Positions 8,825 through 19,558 are shown, counted from the first letter of the stretch. The stretch: DNA of 64,000 bases from Paraburkholderia podalyriae (GCF_014397785.1 NZ_VZQQ01000001.1:62001-126000); one strand, 5' to 3'. Notes: a model not told the origin generated them from the sequence alone. Program-made: numbers and translations.

Positions 8825-10108
8825 TCAGGCGGCGCTGTGAGGCTCCGTGGCGGTCGACCGACCGGGGCGCGCGACGCCGGTCGCGGGATCCGCCGCCGAA
8901 CCGCCTTGCGCGGCCGAAATATCCCGTTGCAGCAGCACGTCGAGCTTGCGCGCGCCGAGACGACGCTTGAGCGCCGCCAGATCGACGCGGCCGAGCGACT
9001 GCGCCTCGCTTTCCAGCAGACGCGCGGCCTCGGCGCCGCCCGCAGCCCCCCCTTCACCGGATGCCGCCGCCGGCAACACCACCTCCACGTCGAGCCCGGT
9101 GCTCAGGTAATGCAGATTCACCGCTGCGGCCCGCAAGCCGCCTGCCGCCAGCGCCGCGTCGACTTCGGCGGTCACCCGCTCGCGCGGCGGCAGATCGACG
9201 GGTGGATGCGCGAGCGCATCGTTTTCCGGATCGACGTGGATCAGCGCGTCGAGCACGCGCTTGTCGCGGAGCACGCGCAGACGCGCCGACTCCGCGATGT
9301 AATGCCCTTCCGACACAGAGATCATCGGATCGACCAGGATGTGGGCGTCGACGAGCGCGAAATCGCCCATCTTGCGCGTACGCATTTCGTGCACGTCACG
9401 CACGCCGGGGGTGGACATCAGCAGCGCGCGCATGTCGGCGGCGGCGGCTTCGTCCAGCGCGCGATCCGACAGGTCCTGCAGCGCGTCCCAGCCGAAGGTC
9501 CAGCCCATGCGCGCGACCATGAAGCCGACGATGGCCGCCGCGATCGGGTCGAGCAGTCGCAAGCCGGCGAGACTGCCGATCACGCCGATCCCCACCACCA
9601 ACGAAGACGCCGCGTCCGAGCGCGCGTGCCATGCGTTCGCGATCAGCATCGCGGAACGCACACGCTTCGCCTCGCGCAGCATGTAGCGAAACAGCGCTTC
9701 CTTGCAAACGAGCACGAGCGCCGCGACCGCGAGCGCGCTTAGGTGCACGGCCGGAATATTTTGCAGATCGGCGAGCCGCGTACCGGCGCGCCACAACATG
9801 CCGACGCCGACCGAGATCAGCAGCGCGCCGAGAAATAACGACACCACCGTCTCGTAACGGCTATGCCCGTAATTGTGATCCGCGTCGGGCTTTGCCCCGC
9901 TATGCCGATTGGCAATCAGCACGACGAAATCGGAAATAAGATCCGCAAGGGAATGGACACCATCGGCAACTAACGCCTGTGAGTGCGCGATCGTGCCGAT
10001 GACGATTTGCAGCGTCATCAACACGGTATTGAGCGCAATACTCGCAAGGGTACTTTTGCGCGCAACGCGCTGCTTCTCTGTGGTTTGGGCGATCGAGGCG
10101 GACTGCAT
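8825..10108 (-). CDS. Cation diffusion facilitator (CDF) family metal exporter
   Basis: 427 residues. Six transmembrane segments in the first ~210 residues, with the metal site in TM2 (DGVHSLADLI) and TM5 (HARSDAASS), i.e. the H/D-x3-D signatures of zinc or cation CDF proteins. The cytoplasmic half has the usual dimerisation domain (DVHEMRTRKMGDFALVDAHI), followed by a second, longer soluble region rich in Ala and Gly. The role is proton-driven export of Zn2+ or a related cation. It converges with the Lrp gene with 63 bp between stops. Confidence 0.9.
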   Translation of the reverse strand: MQSASIAQTTEKQRVARKSTLASIALNTVLMTLQIVIGTIAHSQALVADGVHSLADLISDFVVLIANRHSGAKPDADHNYGHSRYETVVSLFLGALLISVGVGMLWRAGTRLADLQNIPAVHLSALAVAALVLVCKEALFRYMLREAKRVRSAMLIANAWHARSDAASSLVVGIGVIGSLAGLRLLDPIAAAIVGFMVARMGWTFGWDALQDLSDRALDEAAAADMRALLMSTPGVRDVHEMRTRKMGDFALVDAHILVDPMISVSEGHYIAESARLRVLRDKRVLDALIHVDPENDALAHPPVDLPPRERVTAEVDAALAAGGLRAAAVNLHYLSTGLDVEVVLPAAASGEGGAAGGAEAARLLESEAQSLGRVDLAALKRRLGARKLDVLLQRDISAAQGGSAADPATGVARPGRSTATEPHSAA

Positions 10109-10272
10109 GCTGAAATGGCGGAAAGGTCGATTGATGCTATTGTAGCCGCCGCGAATCGAACGCGCAGGTGAGGCGCAAAAAAACGTTTTAAATCAGTCGC
10201 TTATCTAAACGAAAAGCATTCGCGTTCCAGCTATCTGAGTGCTTGCGACAAAAACCCGGCGTCGCAAATGAC

Positions 10273-10306
10273 AAAAACCGCGCCCTGAACGGTGCGCGGT
10301 TTTTTG
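10273..10306 (-). terminator. Terminator downstream of the H-NS gene
   Basis: Stem CCGCGC (10278-10283) / GCGCGG (10294-10299), extended by A-T pairs to AAAACCGCGC / GCGCGGTTTT. T tracts on both strands, so it can work in both directions. It lies 85-118 bp beyond the H-NS-like stop codon. Confidence 0.8.
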
Positions 10307-10390
10307 AGATTCTGCAGCAGGCTATAAACGCGGCGGATTGCCCGTATTCGTATTACGCGCAGGCAACGCTTACCACCCGCCGGATGGTCA

Positions 10391-10693
10391 TTACTTCTGG
10401 ATCAGAAACTTTTCGCGATCAAGACCCGCGATCCACCGCGGCGGCTTGCCGCGCCCGGACCACGTGCTGCCGCTTTCCGGGTCGCGGTATTTAGGCGCGA
10501 CGCCTGCGCGCGGGCGGCTCGCCTTAGCGCCCTTCGATGCACGACCGCCGCCGAGTTCGCTCAGCGAAATGCCGTAGTCCGCCATTTTCTGCTTGATTTC
10601 ATTCAAGACTTCCGCGTATTCGCGCGACTTCGCTTCTTCAATCTGCTTTTCGAGCTTCTCGCGCTGCGCGAGCAGTTCCTTGTAAGAAGACAT
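10391..10693 (-). CDS. H-NS family nucleoid-associated protein
   Basis: 100 residues, the usual length for Burkholderia H-NS/BpH3-type proteins. The N-terminal coiled-coil dimerisation region (LLAQREKLEKQIEEAKSRE) is joined by a basic linker to the DNA-binding domain (KYRDPESGSTWSGRGKPPRW). It would silence AT-rich DNA. The ATG at 10693 has AAGGGAA 5-6 bases upstream and removes an unlikely 22-residue extension. The AT-rich promoter region on its upstream side suits autoregulation, which is inference. Confidence 0.93.
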   Translation of the reverse strand: MSSYKELLAQREKLEKQIEEAKSREYAEVLNEIKQKMADYGISLSELGGGRASKGAKASRPRAGVAPKYRDPESGSTWSGRGKPPRWIAGLDREKFLIQK

Positions 10694-11089
10694 AGGTTCC
10701 CTTGTGGTATGGATAAAATGAACGCCAGTCTTATGCCGACTTGCCTTTGAAGGTTTCATGCCTCGGAATTTGATGGCGAGATTAACACAAAATAGAAAGC
10801 TTGGAAAAGCACCGGGGAAAATTTAGTTTAAATTCGTTTCAAAAAATTTCCAGAGCTGCTTCTGTGTCGGGGCTGCGGCCTTCCAATTAGCTGATTCGCA
10901 TGTAGCTGAAAAAAATCCATCTGCATGCATATTTATACGATTTAACTATCAGAAAATGAGACTTCGGACGTCTATTGCTCAACAAACATTTCACCGCATG
11001 AAAGCTTCGTCCACGATAAGCGCACTATTGAGACAGGAGCCCGCGCATTGCGACTGGCCCATGCGCGTTTCCCGATAAACGATAAATGC
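10694..11089. other. AT-rich intergenic region upstream of the H-NS gene
   Basis: About 400 bp without a gene. From roughly 10770 to 10980 the base composition is clearly richer in A+T than the rest of the window, with A and T tracts such as GGGGAAAATTTAGTTTAAAT and TTTCAAAAAATTTCC. It contains the promoter of the H-NS gene and is a likely target for H-NS itself. I could not fix a single -35/-10 pair. Confidence 0.5.
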
Positions 11090-11752
11090 TTAATTCGTAT
11101 GCCGCTCGATGCAGACTTCGAGCGCGGCGTGCAATGTCCCGGTATCGGACCGCGCGCCATCGAATGCGAAACGGTGGCGCGCGCCGTTGCGTTTCAGATC
11201 AGCGCCGTAGCGGTCGACGCCCAGCAATTCGACGCCCCCCGCGCCACTTAGCCGGCGACCGAACTCCGCGATCAGCGCGTCCTCCTCGCTGGCTGCAAGC
11301 GGCGGCAATCGATCGAGTTCGGCGCCGTCGAGCCAGCCCATCGCGCCAAAGCCGCCGATGTAGCGCAGCCGCTCCAGATTCATGATCCAGAAGGTGAAAT
11401 CGCCCAGCACCAGGTAGCGCTCCGCGTCCGGGTGATAGCGCAGATAGCGCCGCACCAGGTCCGGACTCGAATCGACCGGCTCGAAGCGGCCGAGCAGCGT
11501 GACGCGCTGGCCACCCAGCACGTCGCCGTCGGGCGCGTCGACGGCCAGAAAGCCGGCGCGCGGATCGGCTTGCAGGTTGTGCGTGTGCTCCGCGAGCCGG
11601 CTGACAAGGATCGTCGGACGATGCCGCGCGTCCGGCGCGAATGGCAACACCGACGGATACGGAAAGCCCTCGGGCCGGCGCGCGTGCGTGGCGAGCGTGC
11701 CGACCGCGGCCGTGTGCAGCAGATGAAGCGGAGCGTGAGCGGGAATGTTCAA
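11090..11752 (-). CDS. Pyridoxamine 5'-phosphate oxidase-like FMN-binding split-barrel protein (HugZ type)
   Basis: 220 residues. The split-barrel N-terminal domain shows LHTAAVGTLATHARRPEGFP and PYPSVLPFAPD, followed by RLAEHTHNLQADPRAGFLAV; the C-terminal part resembles the HugZ/DUF2470-type extension. Such proteins bind FMN or haem; a role in haem use is known for HugZ but is not shown here. The start is a TTG at 11752, supported by GAGGAA 7 bases upstream. Divergent from the MFS gene. Confidence 0.8.
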   Translation of the reverse strand: MNIPAHAPLHLLHTAAVGTLATHARRPEGFPYPSVLPFAPDARHRPTILVSRLAEHTHNLQADPRAGFLAVDAPDGDVLGGQRVTLLGRFEPVDSSPDLVRRYLRYHPDAERYLVLGDFTFWIMNLERLRYIGGFGAMGWLDGAELDRLPPLAASEEDALIAEFGRRLSGAGGVELLGVDRYGADLKRNGARHRFAFDGARSDTGTLHAALEVCIERHTN

Positions 11753-11993
11753 CTGAGCGTTCCTCGGTGATTAGCGATGAGTCGTGAGTGGCAGAACGGC
11801 CGCCGCACGCGGCAGTGCAAAAGCCAACGCCGCCGCCCCGACGCATGCGTTCGGCAACGCTGCCTGGTCGCAGCCGCATCCATTCGATCGTATGCGCCGG
11901 AGCCCGCGGCTCCAAGCATAAGCCTCCACGCTTCGATAGAATCGAAGATCCGCTTTCAATGCGCTTTCTCGCGCACTCCGCCTCGAGACCTCC

Positions 11994-13208
11994 GTGCCCG
12001 ATCACCAAGCCTCCGAATTCGCCGTTCTGCCCGCCGCGCATCGCAATCTGTCCGTCACTGCACGGCAACGCGCACGCATCGCCACGATGGCGCTGTTCTT
12101 CATCGCCGGCATGATGTACGCGTCGTGGGGCGTGCACGTGCCGACCGTGCGCGACCGCTTTCATCTGAATCCGGCGATGCTGTCGTTCGCGTTGTTCGCG
12201 GTGGCGGGCGGATCGATCGGCGCGATGGTGACCAATGCGTCGTGGATCGCGCGGGTCGGCACCCGCCGCGCCTGCCTGAGTGGCGGCCTCGCGATGGCCG
12301 CCTGTGCCGCGCTGATTCTCGTCGTGCCGGCGTACTGGATCCTGCTGGTCGTACTGGCCGTCTTCGGCGCGGGCATGGCCACGCTCGACGTCGCGATGAA
12401 CGCCGAAGCGAGCGCCGTCCAAAAGGCCCTCGGCAAGCCGATCATGTCGTCGCTGCACGGGATGTTCAGCCTTGGCGGCATGTTCGGCGCGGCGGTCGGC
12501 GGAGCGCTGCTGTCGCGCGGCATGGCGCCGGCGCTGCATCTCGCGCTCGCCGCGGCGGTCAGCGCGCTCGTGCTGATGCTCGCGTGCCCGTCGGTGCTGC
12601 CGCACGTGCCGCATGCCGAGCATCCCGATGCCGCGACGCCGCGCGCGAGCCGCTGGCGCTCACCGGCGCTGTGGGCGCTCGGCACGATGGCACTGGTCGC
12701 GCTGATCGCCGAAGGTGCGATGTACGACTGGGCCACTGTTTATATGCGCGATGTCGTGCTGGCGACGCCCGCGCTCTCGAGTGCCGCCTACGCGGCGTTT
12801 TCGGGCGGCATGGCGGCCGCGCGTTTTGCCGGCGACGCGGTGCGCGCCCGCTTCGGCGCGCCGCAGCTCGTGATGATCAGCGCCGCGCTGGCCTGCGCGG
12901 GGATGGTCGATGCGCTGCTGCTGCCGAATCCGGTGGCCGCGCTCGCCGGCTTCGCGCTGATCGGCCTGGGCCTCGCGAACATGATGCCGGTGCTGTTCGC
13001 GGCGGCGGCGAGCGTGAAGGGCATTCACGCGGCCGAGGGGCTCGCGCACGTCGCGGGGCTCGCCTACTTCGGGTTGCTGCTCGGTCCAGTAATCATCGGC
13101 GCGGTAGCGCAGGTGACCAATCTGACGATCGGACTGTCTGTCGTCGCCGTCTGCGCCGCGATGATCGCGCTCGTCGGACCGAGGGTGCTGCGGCGTTTGA
13201 AGATCTGA
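11994..13208 (+). CDS. MFS transporter, YbjJ-like
   Basis: 404 residues with about 12 hydrophobic segments, starting at MALFFIAGMMYASWGVHVPT. The loop between TM2 and TM3 is less charged than in classical sugar porters. Similar to the YbjJ/FucP-like group of MFS permeases. The substrate is unknown. A GTG at 11994 gives MPDHQASEF; an internal ATG at 12087 is possible. Confidence 0.82.
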   Translation: MPDHQASEFAVLPAAHRNLSVTARQRARIATMALFFIAGMMYASWGVHVPTVRDRFHLNPAMLSFALFAVAGGSIGAMVTNASWIARVGTRRACLSGGLAMAACAALILVVPAYWILLVVLAVFGAGMATLDVAMNAEASAVQKALGKPIMSSLHGMFSLGGMFGAAVGGALLSRGMAPALHLALAAAVSALVLMLACPSVLPHVPHAEHPDAATPRASRWRSPALWALGTMALVALIAEGAMYDWATVYMRDVVLATPALSSAAYAAFSGGMAAARFAGDAVRARFGAPQLVMISAALACAGMVDALLLPNPVAALAGFALIGLGLANMMPVLFAAAASVKGIHAAEGLAHVAGLAYFGLLLGPVIIGAVAQVTNLTIGLSVVAVCAAMIALVGPRVLRRLKI

Positions 13209-13227
13209 CGCAAACGCAACGCCCAAA

Positions 13228-13268
13228 AGAAAAGGCACGCAAGCCTCACGGCCTACGTGCCTCTTTAG
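13228..13268 (-). terminator. Terminator between convergent MFS and binding-protein genes
   Basis: AGGCACG (13233-13239) / CGTGCCT (13256-13262) with a 16-nt loop. On the minus strand the stem is followed by TTTTCTTTT, so it mainly ends the binding-protein transcript; the plus strand has only a weak CTCTTT tract. Confidence 0.65.
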
Positions 13269-13314
13269 CGGCAAATCGAAGTACGGCGCCACGCCGCCTT
13301 CGACCACAACGAAT

Positions 13315-14460
13315 TTACATCTTCACGACGTCGAGCAGCGTCTTCTTGCCTTGCTTGTAGCTGTACAGCGAGATCACGCCGTGCTGCAGGTCGCCCTTCG
13401 AATCGAACGTCGTTTCGCCGATCACGCCCTTGTAGTCGGTCGTCGGCATCGCTGCCAGGATCTTGGCCGGATCGGTCGAGTTAGCGCGCTTCATTGCGTC
13501 GACGACGATGTACACCGCGTCATACGTGAACGGCGCGTAGATCTGGATCGGCTGACCGAAACGCTTCTCGTACTTCGTTTCGAACGCCTTGCCGCCCGCC
13601 ATCTTTTCGAGCGCCATGCCGGCTTCCGAGCAGACGATGTTGTCGGTTGCGTCGCCGGCCAGATCCGACAGCTTGTCGGTACACACGCCGTCGCCTGCCA
13701 GCACCTTCGCGCGCAGGCCGAGCTGCTTCGCCTGCTTCGCGAACGGGCCGCCGGTTGCGTCCATGCCGCCGTACATGATCGCGTCAGGGTTTTCGCCCTT
13801 GATCTTCGTCAGAATCGCGCGGAAGTCGACGGCCTTGTCGTTCGTCGCGTCATGCGATACGACCTTCAGACCGAGCGCCTTCGCCGTCTTCTCGAACTCG
13901 TTCGCGAGACCCTGGCCGTAAGCGGTCGAATCGTCGACGATCGCGACGCTCTTCACCTTCATACCCTTCGCCGCGTAGTTCGCGAGTGCCGGGCCTTGCT
14001 GCGCGTCGGTCGCGACCACGCGATAGGTCGTCTTGAAGCCCTGCTGCGTGTAGGCCGGATTCGTTGCCGACGGCGAGATCTGCACGATGCCCGCATCGCT
14101 ATAAATCTTCGATGCCGGGATCGAGGTGCCCGAGTTCAGGTGGCCGACCACGGCGACGACCTTGTCGTCGACGAGCTTCTGCGCAACCTGCGTAGCCGTG
14201 CGGGGGTCGGCCGCGTCGTCCTGCGCGTCGAGTTGCAGCGTGACCTTCTCGCCGCCGATCGTGAGACCCTTCGCGTTGATTTCCTCGACGGCGAGGCGCG
14301 CGCCGTTTTCGTTGTCCTTACCCAGGTGAGCGATACCGCCAGTCAACGGCGCGACGTGACCGATCTTGACGACCGTGTCGGCCGCGGCCGATGTTGCCAA
14401 CGTCGCGAACAGCAACGCCGCAGCGCTGATCGGCAACAGCTTTTGAATTTTGATGTTCAT
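13315..14460 (-). CDS. Branched-chain amino acid ABC transporter substrate-binding protein (LivJ/LivK-like)
   Basis: 381 residues. A cleavable signal peptide (LLPISAAALLFATLATSAAA) is followed by the type I periplasmic-binding fold: VVKIGHVAPLTGGIAHLGKD at the start, VVAVVGHLNSGTSIPAS in the ligand cleft, and YAPFTYDAVYIVVDAMKRA near the end. It binds Leu/Ile/Val-type ligands for an ABC importer. No permease or ATPase genes adjoin, so it is an orphan binding protein and must serve components encoded elsewhere. Confidence 0.95.
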   Translation of the reverse strand: MNIKIQKLLPISAAALLFATLATSAAADTVVKIGHVAPLTGGIAHLGKDNENGARLAVEEINAKGLTIGGEKVTLQLDAQDDAADPRTATQVAQKLVDDKVVAVVGHLNSGTSIPASKIYSDAGIVQISPSATNPAYTQQGFKTTYRVVATDAQQGPALANYAAKGMKVKSVAIVDDSTAYGQGLANEFEKTAKALGLKVVSHDATNDKAVDFRAILTKIKGENPDAIMYGGMDATGGPFAKQAKQLGLRAKVLAGDGVCTDKLSDLAGDATDNIVCSEAGMALEKMAGGKAFETKYEKRFGQPIQIYAPFTYDAVYIVVDAMKRANSTDPAKILAAMPTTDYKGVIGETTFDSKGDLQHGVISLYSYKQGKKTLLDVVKM

Positions 14461-15249
14461 GTGAGTCTCCAGTTTCGGTCAAAACAACGTAATCGCCCTG
14501 TGCCCCGCTTCCCCTACACGTGTCGCTCAGTCCCGTGGACGACCACGCCGGTTGCATCGTTCATGCACTTGGCCAGTACGTTTACCGGACTGTTTGTGGC
14601 AGTTGGCAAACCGTACTTGCGCGCAAGTGTAGGCCATCAAATTAATTTGGGGGAATTTTTTGAGAAAGTGGGAACAACACTAATAGCGCAGTTTCCGCGC
14701 GAGCCACTCGCGGCTTGGCGGATCGGGCCGCAAAGCCCCGTCCCATGCGGGTTTCCGCTAATCAGGAAGTATCTCCGCAGACGCGGATTCAGCCTTTTTC
14801 CGACTTATGTCCCGTGTGATTCGAAGGGTTTTTCAACTCGAAAAGGTGGCGTACCGCACAGGATTGTGAGTACGCCAAAAACTTCTGAATCGAGTTTAAA
14901 TCGGCCCGGCAATCAACGCTTGAACGCGGCGCTCCGCACGGTGGCCGGCCGCGTGCAAACGCGGGACGCGATGCGCTCGCCAACGTGGTCGCGAGATGCG
15001 CCGACATGCGCGAATCATCACACGCTGACTGTATCCATACGCCCATCACGGAGAAATGAATCGTCGAGATCGTTTCAATCGCCTTACGGGAATCGAACCG
15101 CGCCGCATCAACCGCGAGGCCCCGTCCCGCCTCGCTGCAAGCCGTTTCTTTTGATGGCAAACTAACCGCCCGTTGCAGGGCCTGGCGGCCTTGGGCGTTT
15201 CGTACACACCGACCTCGCGCGGGGTTCGCGCAAGTCAATGGAGAACAGC
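14461..15249. other. 790-bp intergenic region between divergent liv-type and hydrolase genes
   Basis: I see no credible protein gene. It holds the promoters of the two divergent neighbours. A short AT-rich patch lies at about 14638-14665 (AAATTAATTTGGGGG, then TTTTTTGAG). Frames in this stretch are arginine-rich and unlike real proteins. No terminator, repeat or RNA gene recognised. Confidence 0.4.
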
Positions 15250-15948
15250 ATGAGCACGACTTCCCGATGGATCGACATCCCCGCCGGCAACGACAGTTTC
15301 GGCGGCTACCTCGCGCTGCCGAAGGGCGGCAAGGGACCGGCCGTCATCATCATTCAGGAAATCTTCGGCGTGAACAGCCATATCCGCTCGGTCGCGGACC
15401 AGTACGCGCAGGACGGCTATGTCGCGCTCGCCCCGGACGTGTTCTGGCGCGTGCAGCCGCGCGTCGAATTGACGTATGACGGCAAGGATCGCGAAAAGGG
15501 CATCGAGCTGATGCAGAAGACCAGGCTCGACGACGCGGTCGCCGACATCGGCGCCGCCGCGGCCGCCTTGCGCGCGCTGCCGGAAGTCACCGGCAAGATC
15601 GCGGCGATCGGCTACTGCTTCGGCGGCCGTCTCGCCTACCTGACCGCGGCGGCCGGTTCGGTCGACGCCGCTGTCGCCTATTACGGCGGCGGCATCCACA
15701 ATCATCTCGACCAAGCCGCGAACGTCAAGGTACCGATGCAGTTCCATTACGGCGAGCTCGACGCGCATATCCCGCCGTCGGACATCGGCCAGATTCAGGA
15801 GCGCTTCGCGGGTCGCGCCGACGTGCAGTTCAACATCTACCCGAACGCGGAACACGGCTTCAACTGCTCGGAGCGTGCGTCGTACAACCAGCGCGCGTCC
15901 GCGTTGGCGCATGGCCGTACGCTGACGTTCCTCGGCGAGCGGATGTAA
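15250..15948 (+). CDS. Dienelactone hydrolase family protein
   Basis: 232 residues, alpha/beta hydrolase. The catalytic triad is visible as Cys in IGYCFGGR, Asp in GELDAHIP and His in AEHGFNC, the dienelactone hydrolase pattern. Family members open dienelactones in chloroaromatic degradation, but many have other ester substrates. GGAGA lies about 6 bases before the ATG at 15250, which I prefer over the ATG 12 bp upstream. No aromatic-degradation genes nearby. Confidence 0.9.
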   Translation: MSTTSRWIDIPAGNDSFGGYLALPKGGKGPAVIIIQEIFGVNSHIRSVADQYAQDGYVALAPDVFWRVQPRVELTYDGKDREKGIELMQKTRLDDAVADIGAAAAALRALPEVTGKIAAIGYCFGGRLAYLTAAAGSVDAAVAYYGGGIHNHLDQAANVKVPMQFHYGELDAHIPPSDIGQIQERFAGRADVQFNIYPNAEHGFNCSERASYNQRASALAHGRTLTFLGERM

Positions 15949-16017
15949 TTCGCGGGTCCGGCACCCAGCCGGACCCGCCGCGTTGCTCATGTGATCGCAC
16001 CACGAGTTCGACGCAGC

Positions 16018-17574
16018 ATGCCAACCGACCGCGAGGGCTCAACCGACGTGCAATCCGACTATCTCGCTCATGACGCCATCGGCCTGGCCGAACTCGTGCG
16101 CACGCGCCAGGTCAGCGCGCGCGAACTGATCGACGTCGCGATCTCGCGCACCGAGGCCGTCAATCCCGCGATCAACGCGGTCGTTCTGAAGGACTACGAT
16201 GCGGCACGCCAGCGCGCGTCGCGCGACGACGCGAATCGCGCGAATACCGTCAACGGCGTGAACGGAACGGACGGCTCCGCCGCCCATGCGGCGCTCACCG
16301 GCGTGCCCTTCCTGATCAAGGATCTCGGCGCTCCCGTTGCGGGACTGCGCATGGCGATGGGCAGCCGCCACTACCGCCACTTCATTCCGACGCAGGACGC
16401 GCCGGTCGTCGCGCTCGCGAAAGCGGCGGGTCTGAATATCTTCGCGAAGACCAGCACGTCCGAACTCGGCCAGATGCCTTATACGGAGCCCGAACTATTT
16501 GGCGCGTGCCGCAATCCGTGGAACCTCGATCACACGCCGGGCGGATCGAGCGGCGGTGCGGCGGCGGCAGTCGCGGCGGGCATCGTGCCGCTCGCGCATG
16601 CATCGGATGGCGGCGGCTCGATCCGCATTCCGGCATCGTGCTGCGGACTGTTCGGTCTGAAGCCCTCGCGCGGTCGTGTGCCGCGCGCGGCGCCACCCGG
16701 CGCCGGTGAGCTCGGCATCGATCACGCCGTGTCGCGCAGCGTGCGCGACAGCGCGTTGCTGCTCGATCTGCTGGCCGGCAACGCCGAGCGGCCAGCCGGC
16801 GCGCCCGGCACCTTTCTCGGCGCGACGCGCGAGCCGTGCAAGCCGCTGAACATCGCATACGTGACCGAGCCGATGCTCGCGCCCTCGCTATCGGCCGATG
16901 CGCGCGCCGCGCTCGACGACGCCGCGCAACTCGCGAGCTCGCTCGGCCATCGTCTGGAGCCGGTGTCGCTCGGCGTCGATTTCGCGGCGGTCCGTCACGC
17001 GTTCCTGACGCTGTGGTCGGTGACCGCCGAAGACCTCGTGCTGAACGCGGAACGCATCACCGGCCACAAGCCCACACGCAGCGAGTTCGAGATTTCGACG
17101 TGGGCGATGGCGCATGTCGGCCGCAAGATCGGCGAGCAGGGCTTACCGGCCGCACTCGACGAACAGCGCCGCATCACCGAACGTCTGACCGATCTGCTGA
17201 ACCGCTACGACGTGCTGTTGTGCGCGACCCTCGCGTCCGCGCCGATCAAGATCGGCGAGATGCGGCCGAGCTCCGTCGAGCGCATGCAAATGCGCGCGGT
17301 GACGACGATGCCGCTAGAACCGTTGATGAAGAAATTGCTGTTCGAAGCGTCGAATAAGGCGTTCGCGTGGGCCGGCTGCACGGAGCTGTTCAACCTGAGC
17401 GGCCAGCCAGCGATGTCGGTGCCCTTGTACTGGAACGCGCGCGGGCTGCCGATCGGCGTGCAGTTTGCGGCGCGTAGCGGCGGCGAGGCGACGCTATTCA
17501 GACTCGCCGCGCAACTCGAGGCGGCACGGCCGTGGTTCAACAAGCGTCCACCGTTGATGAATGCGCGGCGCTAA
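16018..17574 (+). CDS. Amidase (amidase signature family)
   Basis: About 518 residues. The amidase-signature Ser-cisSer-Lys triad is present: Lys in FLIKDLG, cis-Ser in [20 protein letters not shown] and nucleophile Ser in the preceding [16 protein letters not shown] segment. It hydrolyses a carboxamide; the substrate is unknown. It is not GatA, since no gatB/gatC adjoin. The start is uncertain: a GTG at 16048, giving [13 protein letters not shown] with GAGGG 10 bases upstream, is as good as the ATG at 16018. A short insert rich in Asn/Thr ([13 protein letters not shown]) lies near residue 80. Confidence 0.9.
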   Translation: MPTDREGSTDVQSDYLAHDAIGLAELVRTRQVSARELIDVAISRTEAVNPAINAVVLKDYDAARQRASRDDANRANTVNGVNGTDGSAAHAALTGVPFLIKDLGAPVAGLRMAMGSRHYRHFIPTQDAPVVALAKAAGLNIFAKTSTSELGQMPYTEPELFGACRNPWNLDHTPGGSSGGAAAAVAAGIVPLAHASDGGGSIRIPASCCGLFGLKPSRGRVPRAAPPGAGELGIDHAVSRSVRDSALLLDLLAGNAERPAGAPGTFLGATREPCKPLNIAYVTEPMLAPSLSADARAALDDAAQLASSLGHRLEPVSLGVDFAAVRHAFLTLWSVTAEDLVLNAERITGHKPTRSEFEISTWAMAHVGRKIGEQGLPAALDEQRRITERLTDLLNRYDVLLCATLASAPIKIGEMRPSSVERMQMRAVTTMPLEPLMKKLLFEASNKAFAWAGCTELFNLSGQPAMSVPLYWNARGLPIGVQFAARSGGEATLFRLAAQLEAARPWFNKRPPLMNARR

Positions 17575-17743
17575 CAATCCAGCGGCCCGCTGCAATGAAG
17601 TGTTGAAAATCCAGCCCGGCTTGCGCTTCGCGACGTGCGCCGCATGCGGCGCAGAACGCCACGATGCGCGCCGTCACGGGATGCGCCGCGATGTCACCGC
17701 GCATCCCGCGGAGAGCCTGCCAGCACGACTCAGGCAGGTTTGA

Positions 17744-18055
17744 TCAGGCCTTCTTGTTATAGGCGCTGCACCACCCCGCGGCCGCGACCTGCTTGCCCGC
17801 GAACATCGGGCAGGGGCCGTAGGCGTCGCCCGCCTTGCCCTGAAAGAAGCTGCAGTTGCTGCATTGCTCGCCAGGCGTGTATTTGGCGAATTTCGCCTTA
17901 TCGACCTTGCTCGCGTCCGACTTGTAGCCAAGCGCCTGCGCGGTCGGATCGGTTTCGGAGAGTTTCGGCGCGTCGGCGAACGCCTGGCGCGACAGCGCGA
18001 ACGTCGATGCCACACCGATGCTGGTGATCAAAAACGTACGACGGGACGATCTCAT
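17744..18055 (-). CDS. High-potential iron-sulfur protein (HiPIP)
   Basis: 103 residues. A twin-arginine signal (SSRRTFL) shows that it is exported folded to the periplasm. The mature domain has the four [4Fe-4S] cysteines in HiPIP spacing: CSNCSFF, then GPCPMF and GWCSAY. It is a small soluble electron carrier. No reaction-centre or oxidase partner is nearby. Confidence 0.93.
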   Translation of the reverse strand: MRSSRRTFLITSIGVASTFALSRQAFADAPKLSETDPTAQALGYKSDASKVDKAKFAKYTPGEQCSNCSFFQGKAGDAYGPCPMFAGKQVAAAGWCSAYNKKA

Positions 18056-18187
18056 GGGGACTCACTCCATTTATATTGAAATCAACGCCGTTCTGACGAC
18101 AGCGTTCGCCAAGCATAGCAACGAAGCCGTCCCCCGTGAGCATCGAAATGGTAGAGATAAGCGCATTGGCACGATGCAACCGCGACC

Positions 18188-19294
18188 TCACGCGCGCCCG
18201 GCCAGTTCGCAGACCCGCTGCGCGATCGCAAGCGATGCCGTCAGCCCCGGCGACTCGATGCCAAACAGATTGACGAGCCCGCGCACGCCATGCGCGGCCG
18301 GCCCCTGAATCACGAAGTCCGCGGCGGGCTCGCCGGGACCCGACAGCTTCGGACGAATGCCGGCGTACGCGGGCTGCAATGCGTCATCCGGCAACGCCGG
18401 CCAGTACGCGCGAATCGCCGCATAAAACGACTCCGCGCGACGCGGATCGACGTCGTAATTGATCGTGTCGACCCACTCGACGTCGGGACCGAAGCGCGCC
18501 TGACCGCCCAGATCGATCGTCAGATGCACGCCGAGGCCGGCTTCGTTCGGCATCGGATAGATCAGGCGGCTAAACGGCGCGCGTCCTGAGATGCTGAAGT
18601 AATTGCCGCGCGCGAAGTAAAGCGGCGGCACGTGGCGGGCGTCGAGTCCGCGAATCTTGCGCGCGAGCGCGTTCGCATGCAGACCGGCGCTGTTGATCAC
18701 GCAGGCGGCGCTGATCGTGCTCGGCGCCGCGCCGCCGACTGTGACGGCGAAGCGGCCGTTGCGCGCCTCGATCGCCTCGACCGGTGCATGGAATGCGCAC
18801 ACGGCGCCGTCGCGCTCGGCATCGCCTTGAAGCGCGAGCATGTACTGATGACTATCGACGATCCCGGTCTGCGGCGAAAACACCGCCTCCACGCATTCGA
18901 GCGCCGGTTCGAGCGCCTGCGCCTGATCGCCGGTGACGCGCATCAGGTCGAGCACGCCGTTGTCGCGTCCTTTGGTCATGATGCTTTCGAGCTGCGGAAT
19001 CTGATTGCGCGACGTCGCGACAAGCAGTTTGCCGCAGCGCGAATGCGGCACGTTGCGCTCGGCGCAGTAGTCATACAGCATTTCGCGACCGCGCACGCAC
19101 AGCGCGGCCTTCAGCGATCCGCGCGGATAATAGATGCCCGCGTGGATCACTTCGCTGTTGCGTGAACTCGTGCCCACGCCGATCGCGTCGGCGGCCTCCA
19201 GCACGATCACCTCGCGCCCGCGCGCCGCCAGTGCCCGCGCCGTCGCGAGGCCGATCACGCCGGCGCCGATCACTACACATTCGATCTGATCCAT
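18188..19294 (-). CDS. FAD-dependent oxidoreductase, L-2-hydroxyglutarate oxidase (LhgO)-like
   Basis: 368 residues, DAO-fold flavoprotein. The Rossmann motif [20 protein letters not shown] is at the N-terminus, followed by [15 protein letters not shown], which is typical of the LhgO subgroup. The substrate-side motif [10 protein letters not shown] and the C-terminal [17 protein letters not shown] agree. LhgO oxidises L-2-hydroxyglutarate and feeds electrons to the quinone pool in E. coli. The substrate is inferred by family. Confidence 0.85.
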   Translation of the reverse strand: MDQIECVVIGAGVIGLATARALAARGREVIVLEAADAIGVGTSSRNSEVIHAGIYYPRGSLKAALCVRGREMLYDYCAERNVPHSRCGKLLVATSRNQIPQLESIMTKGRDNGVLDLMRVTGDQAQALEPALECVEAVFSPQTGIVDSHQYMLALQGDAERDGAVCAFHAPVEAIEARNGRFAVTVGGAAPSTISAACVINSAGLHANALARKIRGLDARHVPPLYFARGNYFSISGRAPFSRLIYPMPNEAGLGVHLTIDLGGQARFGPDVEWVDTINYDVDPRRAESFYAAIRAYWPALPDDALQPAYAGIRPKLSGPGEPAADFVIQGPAAHGVRGLVNLFGIESPGLTASLAIAQRVCELAGRA

Positions 19295-19558
19295 ATCCGT
19301 TGACGCGGCCCATTGCGCCGCGCGCTGCCTCGTTCAGCCGATGGAAGGAAGATTGTACGACCCGGTACAGGCGGAGGTGACAAACAGTCGTTCGCGCCGG
19401 CCAGGCGATGGCGATGCAAGCTCGCTCGATTTCGCGATCCCCTGCCGAAAACAGAAACAATTGCCCCGGCATTCACCGTACGCACGATACGAATTGCCGA
19501 TCCGAACCGTCTAAATCGCAGAAAAGCGGGGTTTGACGCAAAAAAATGGCCAAAAACC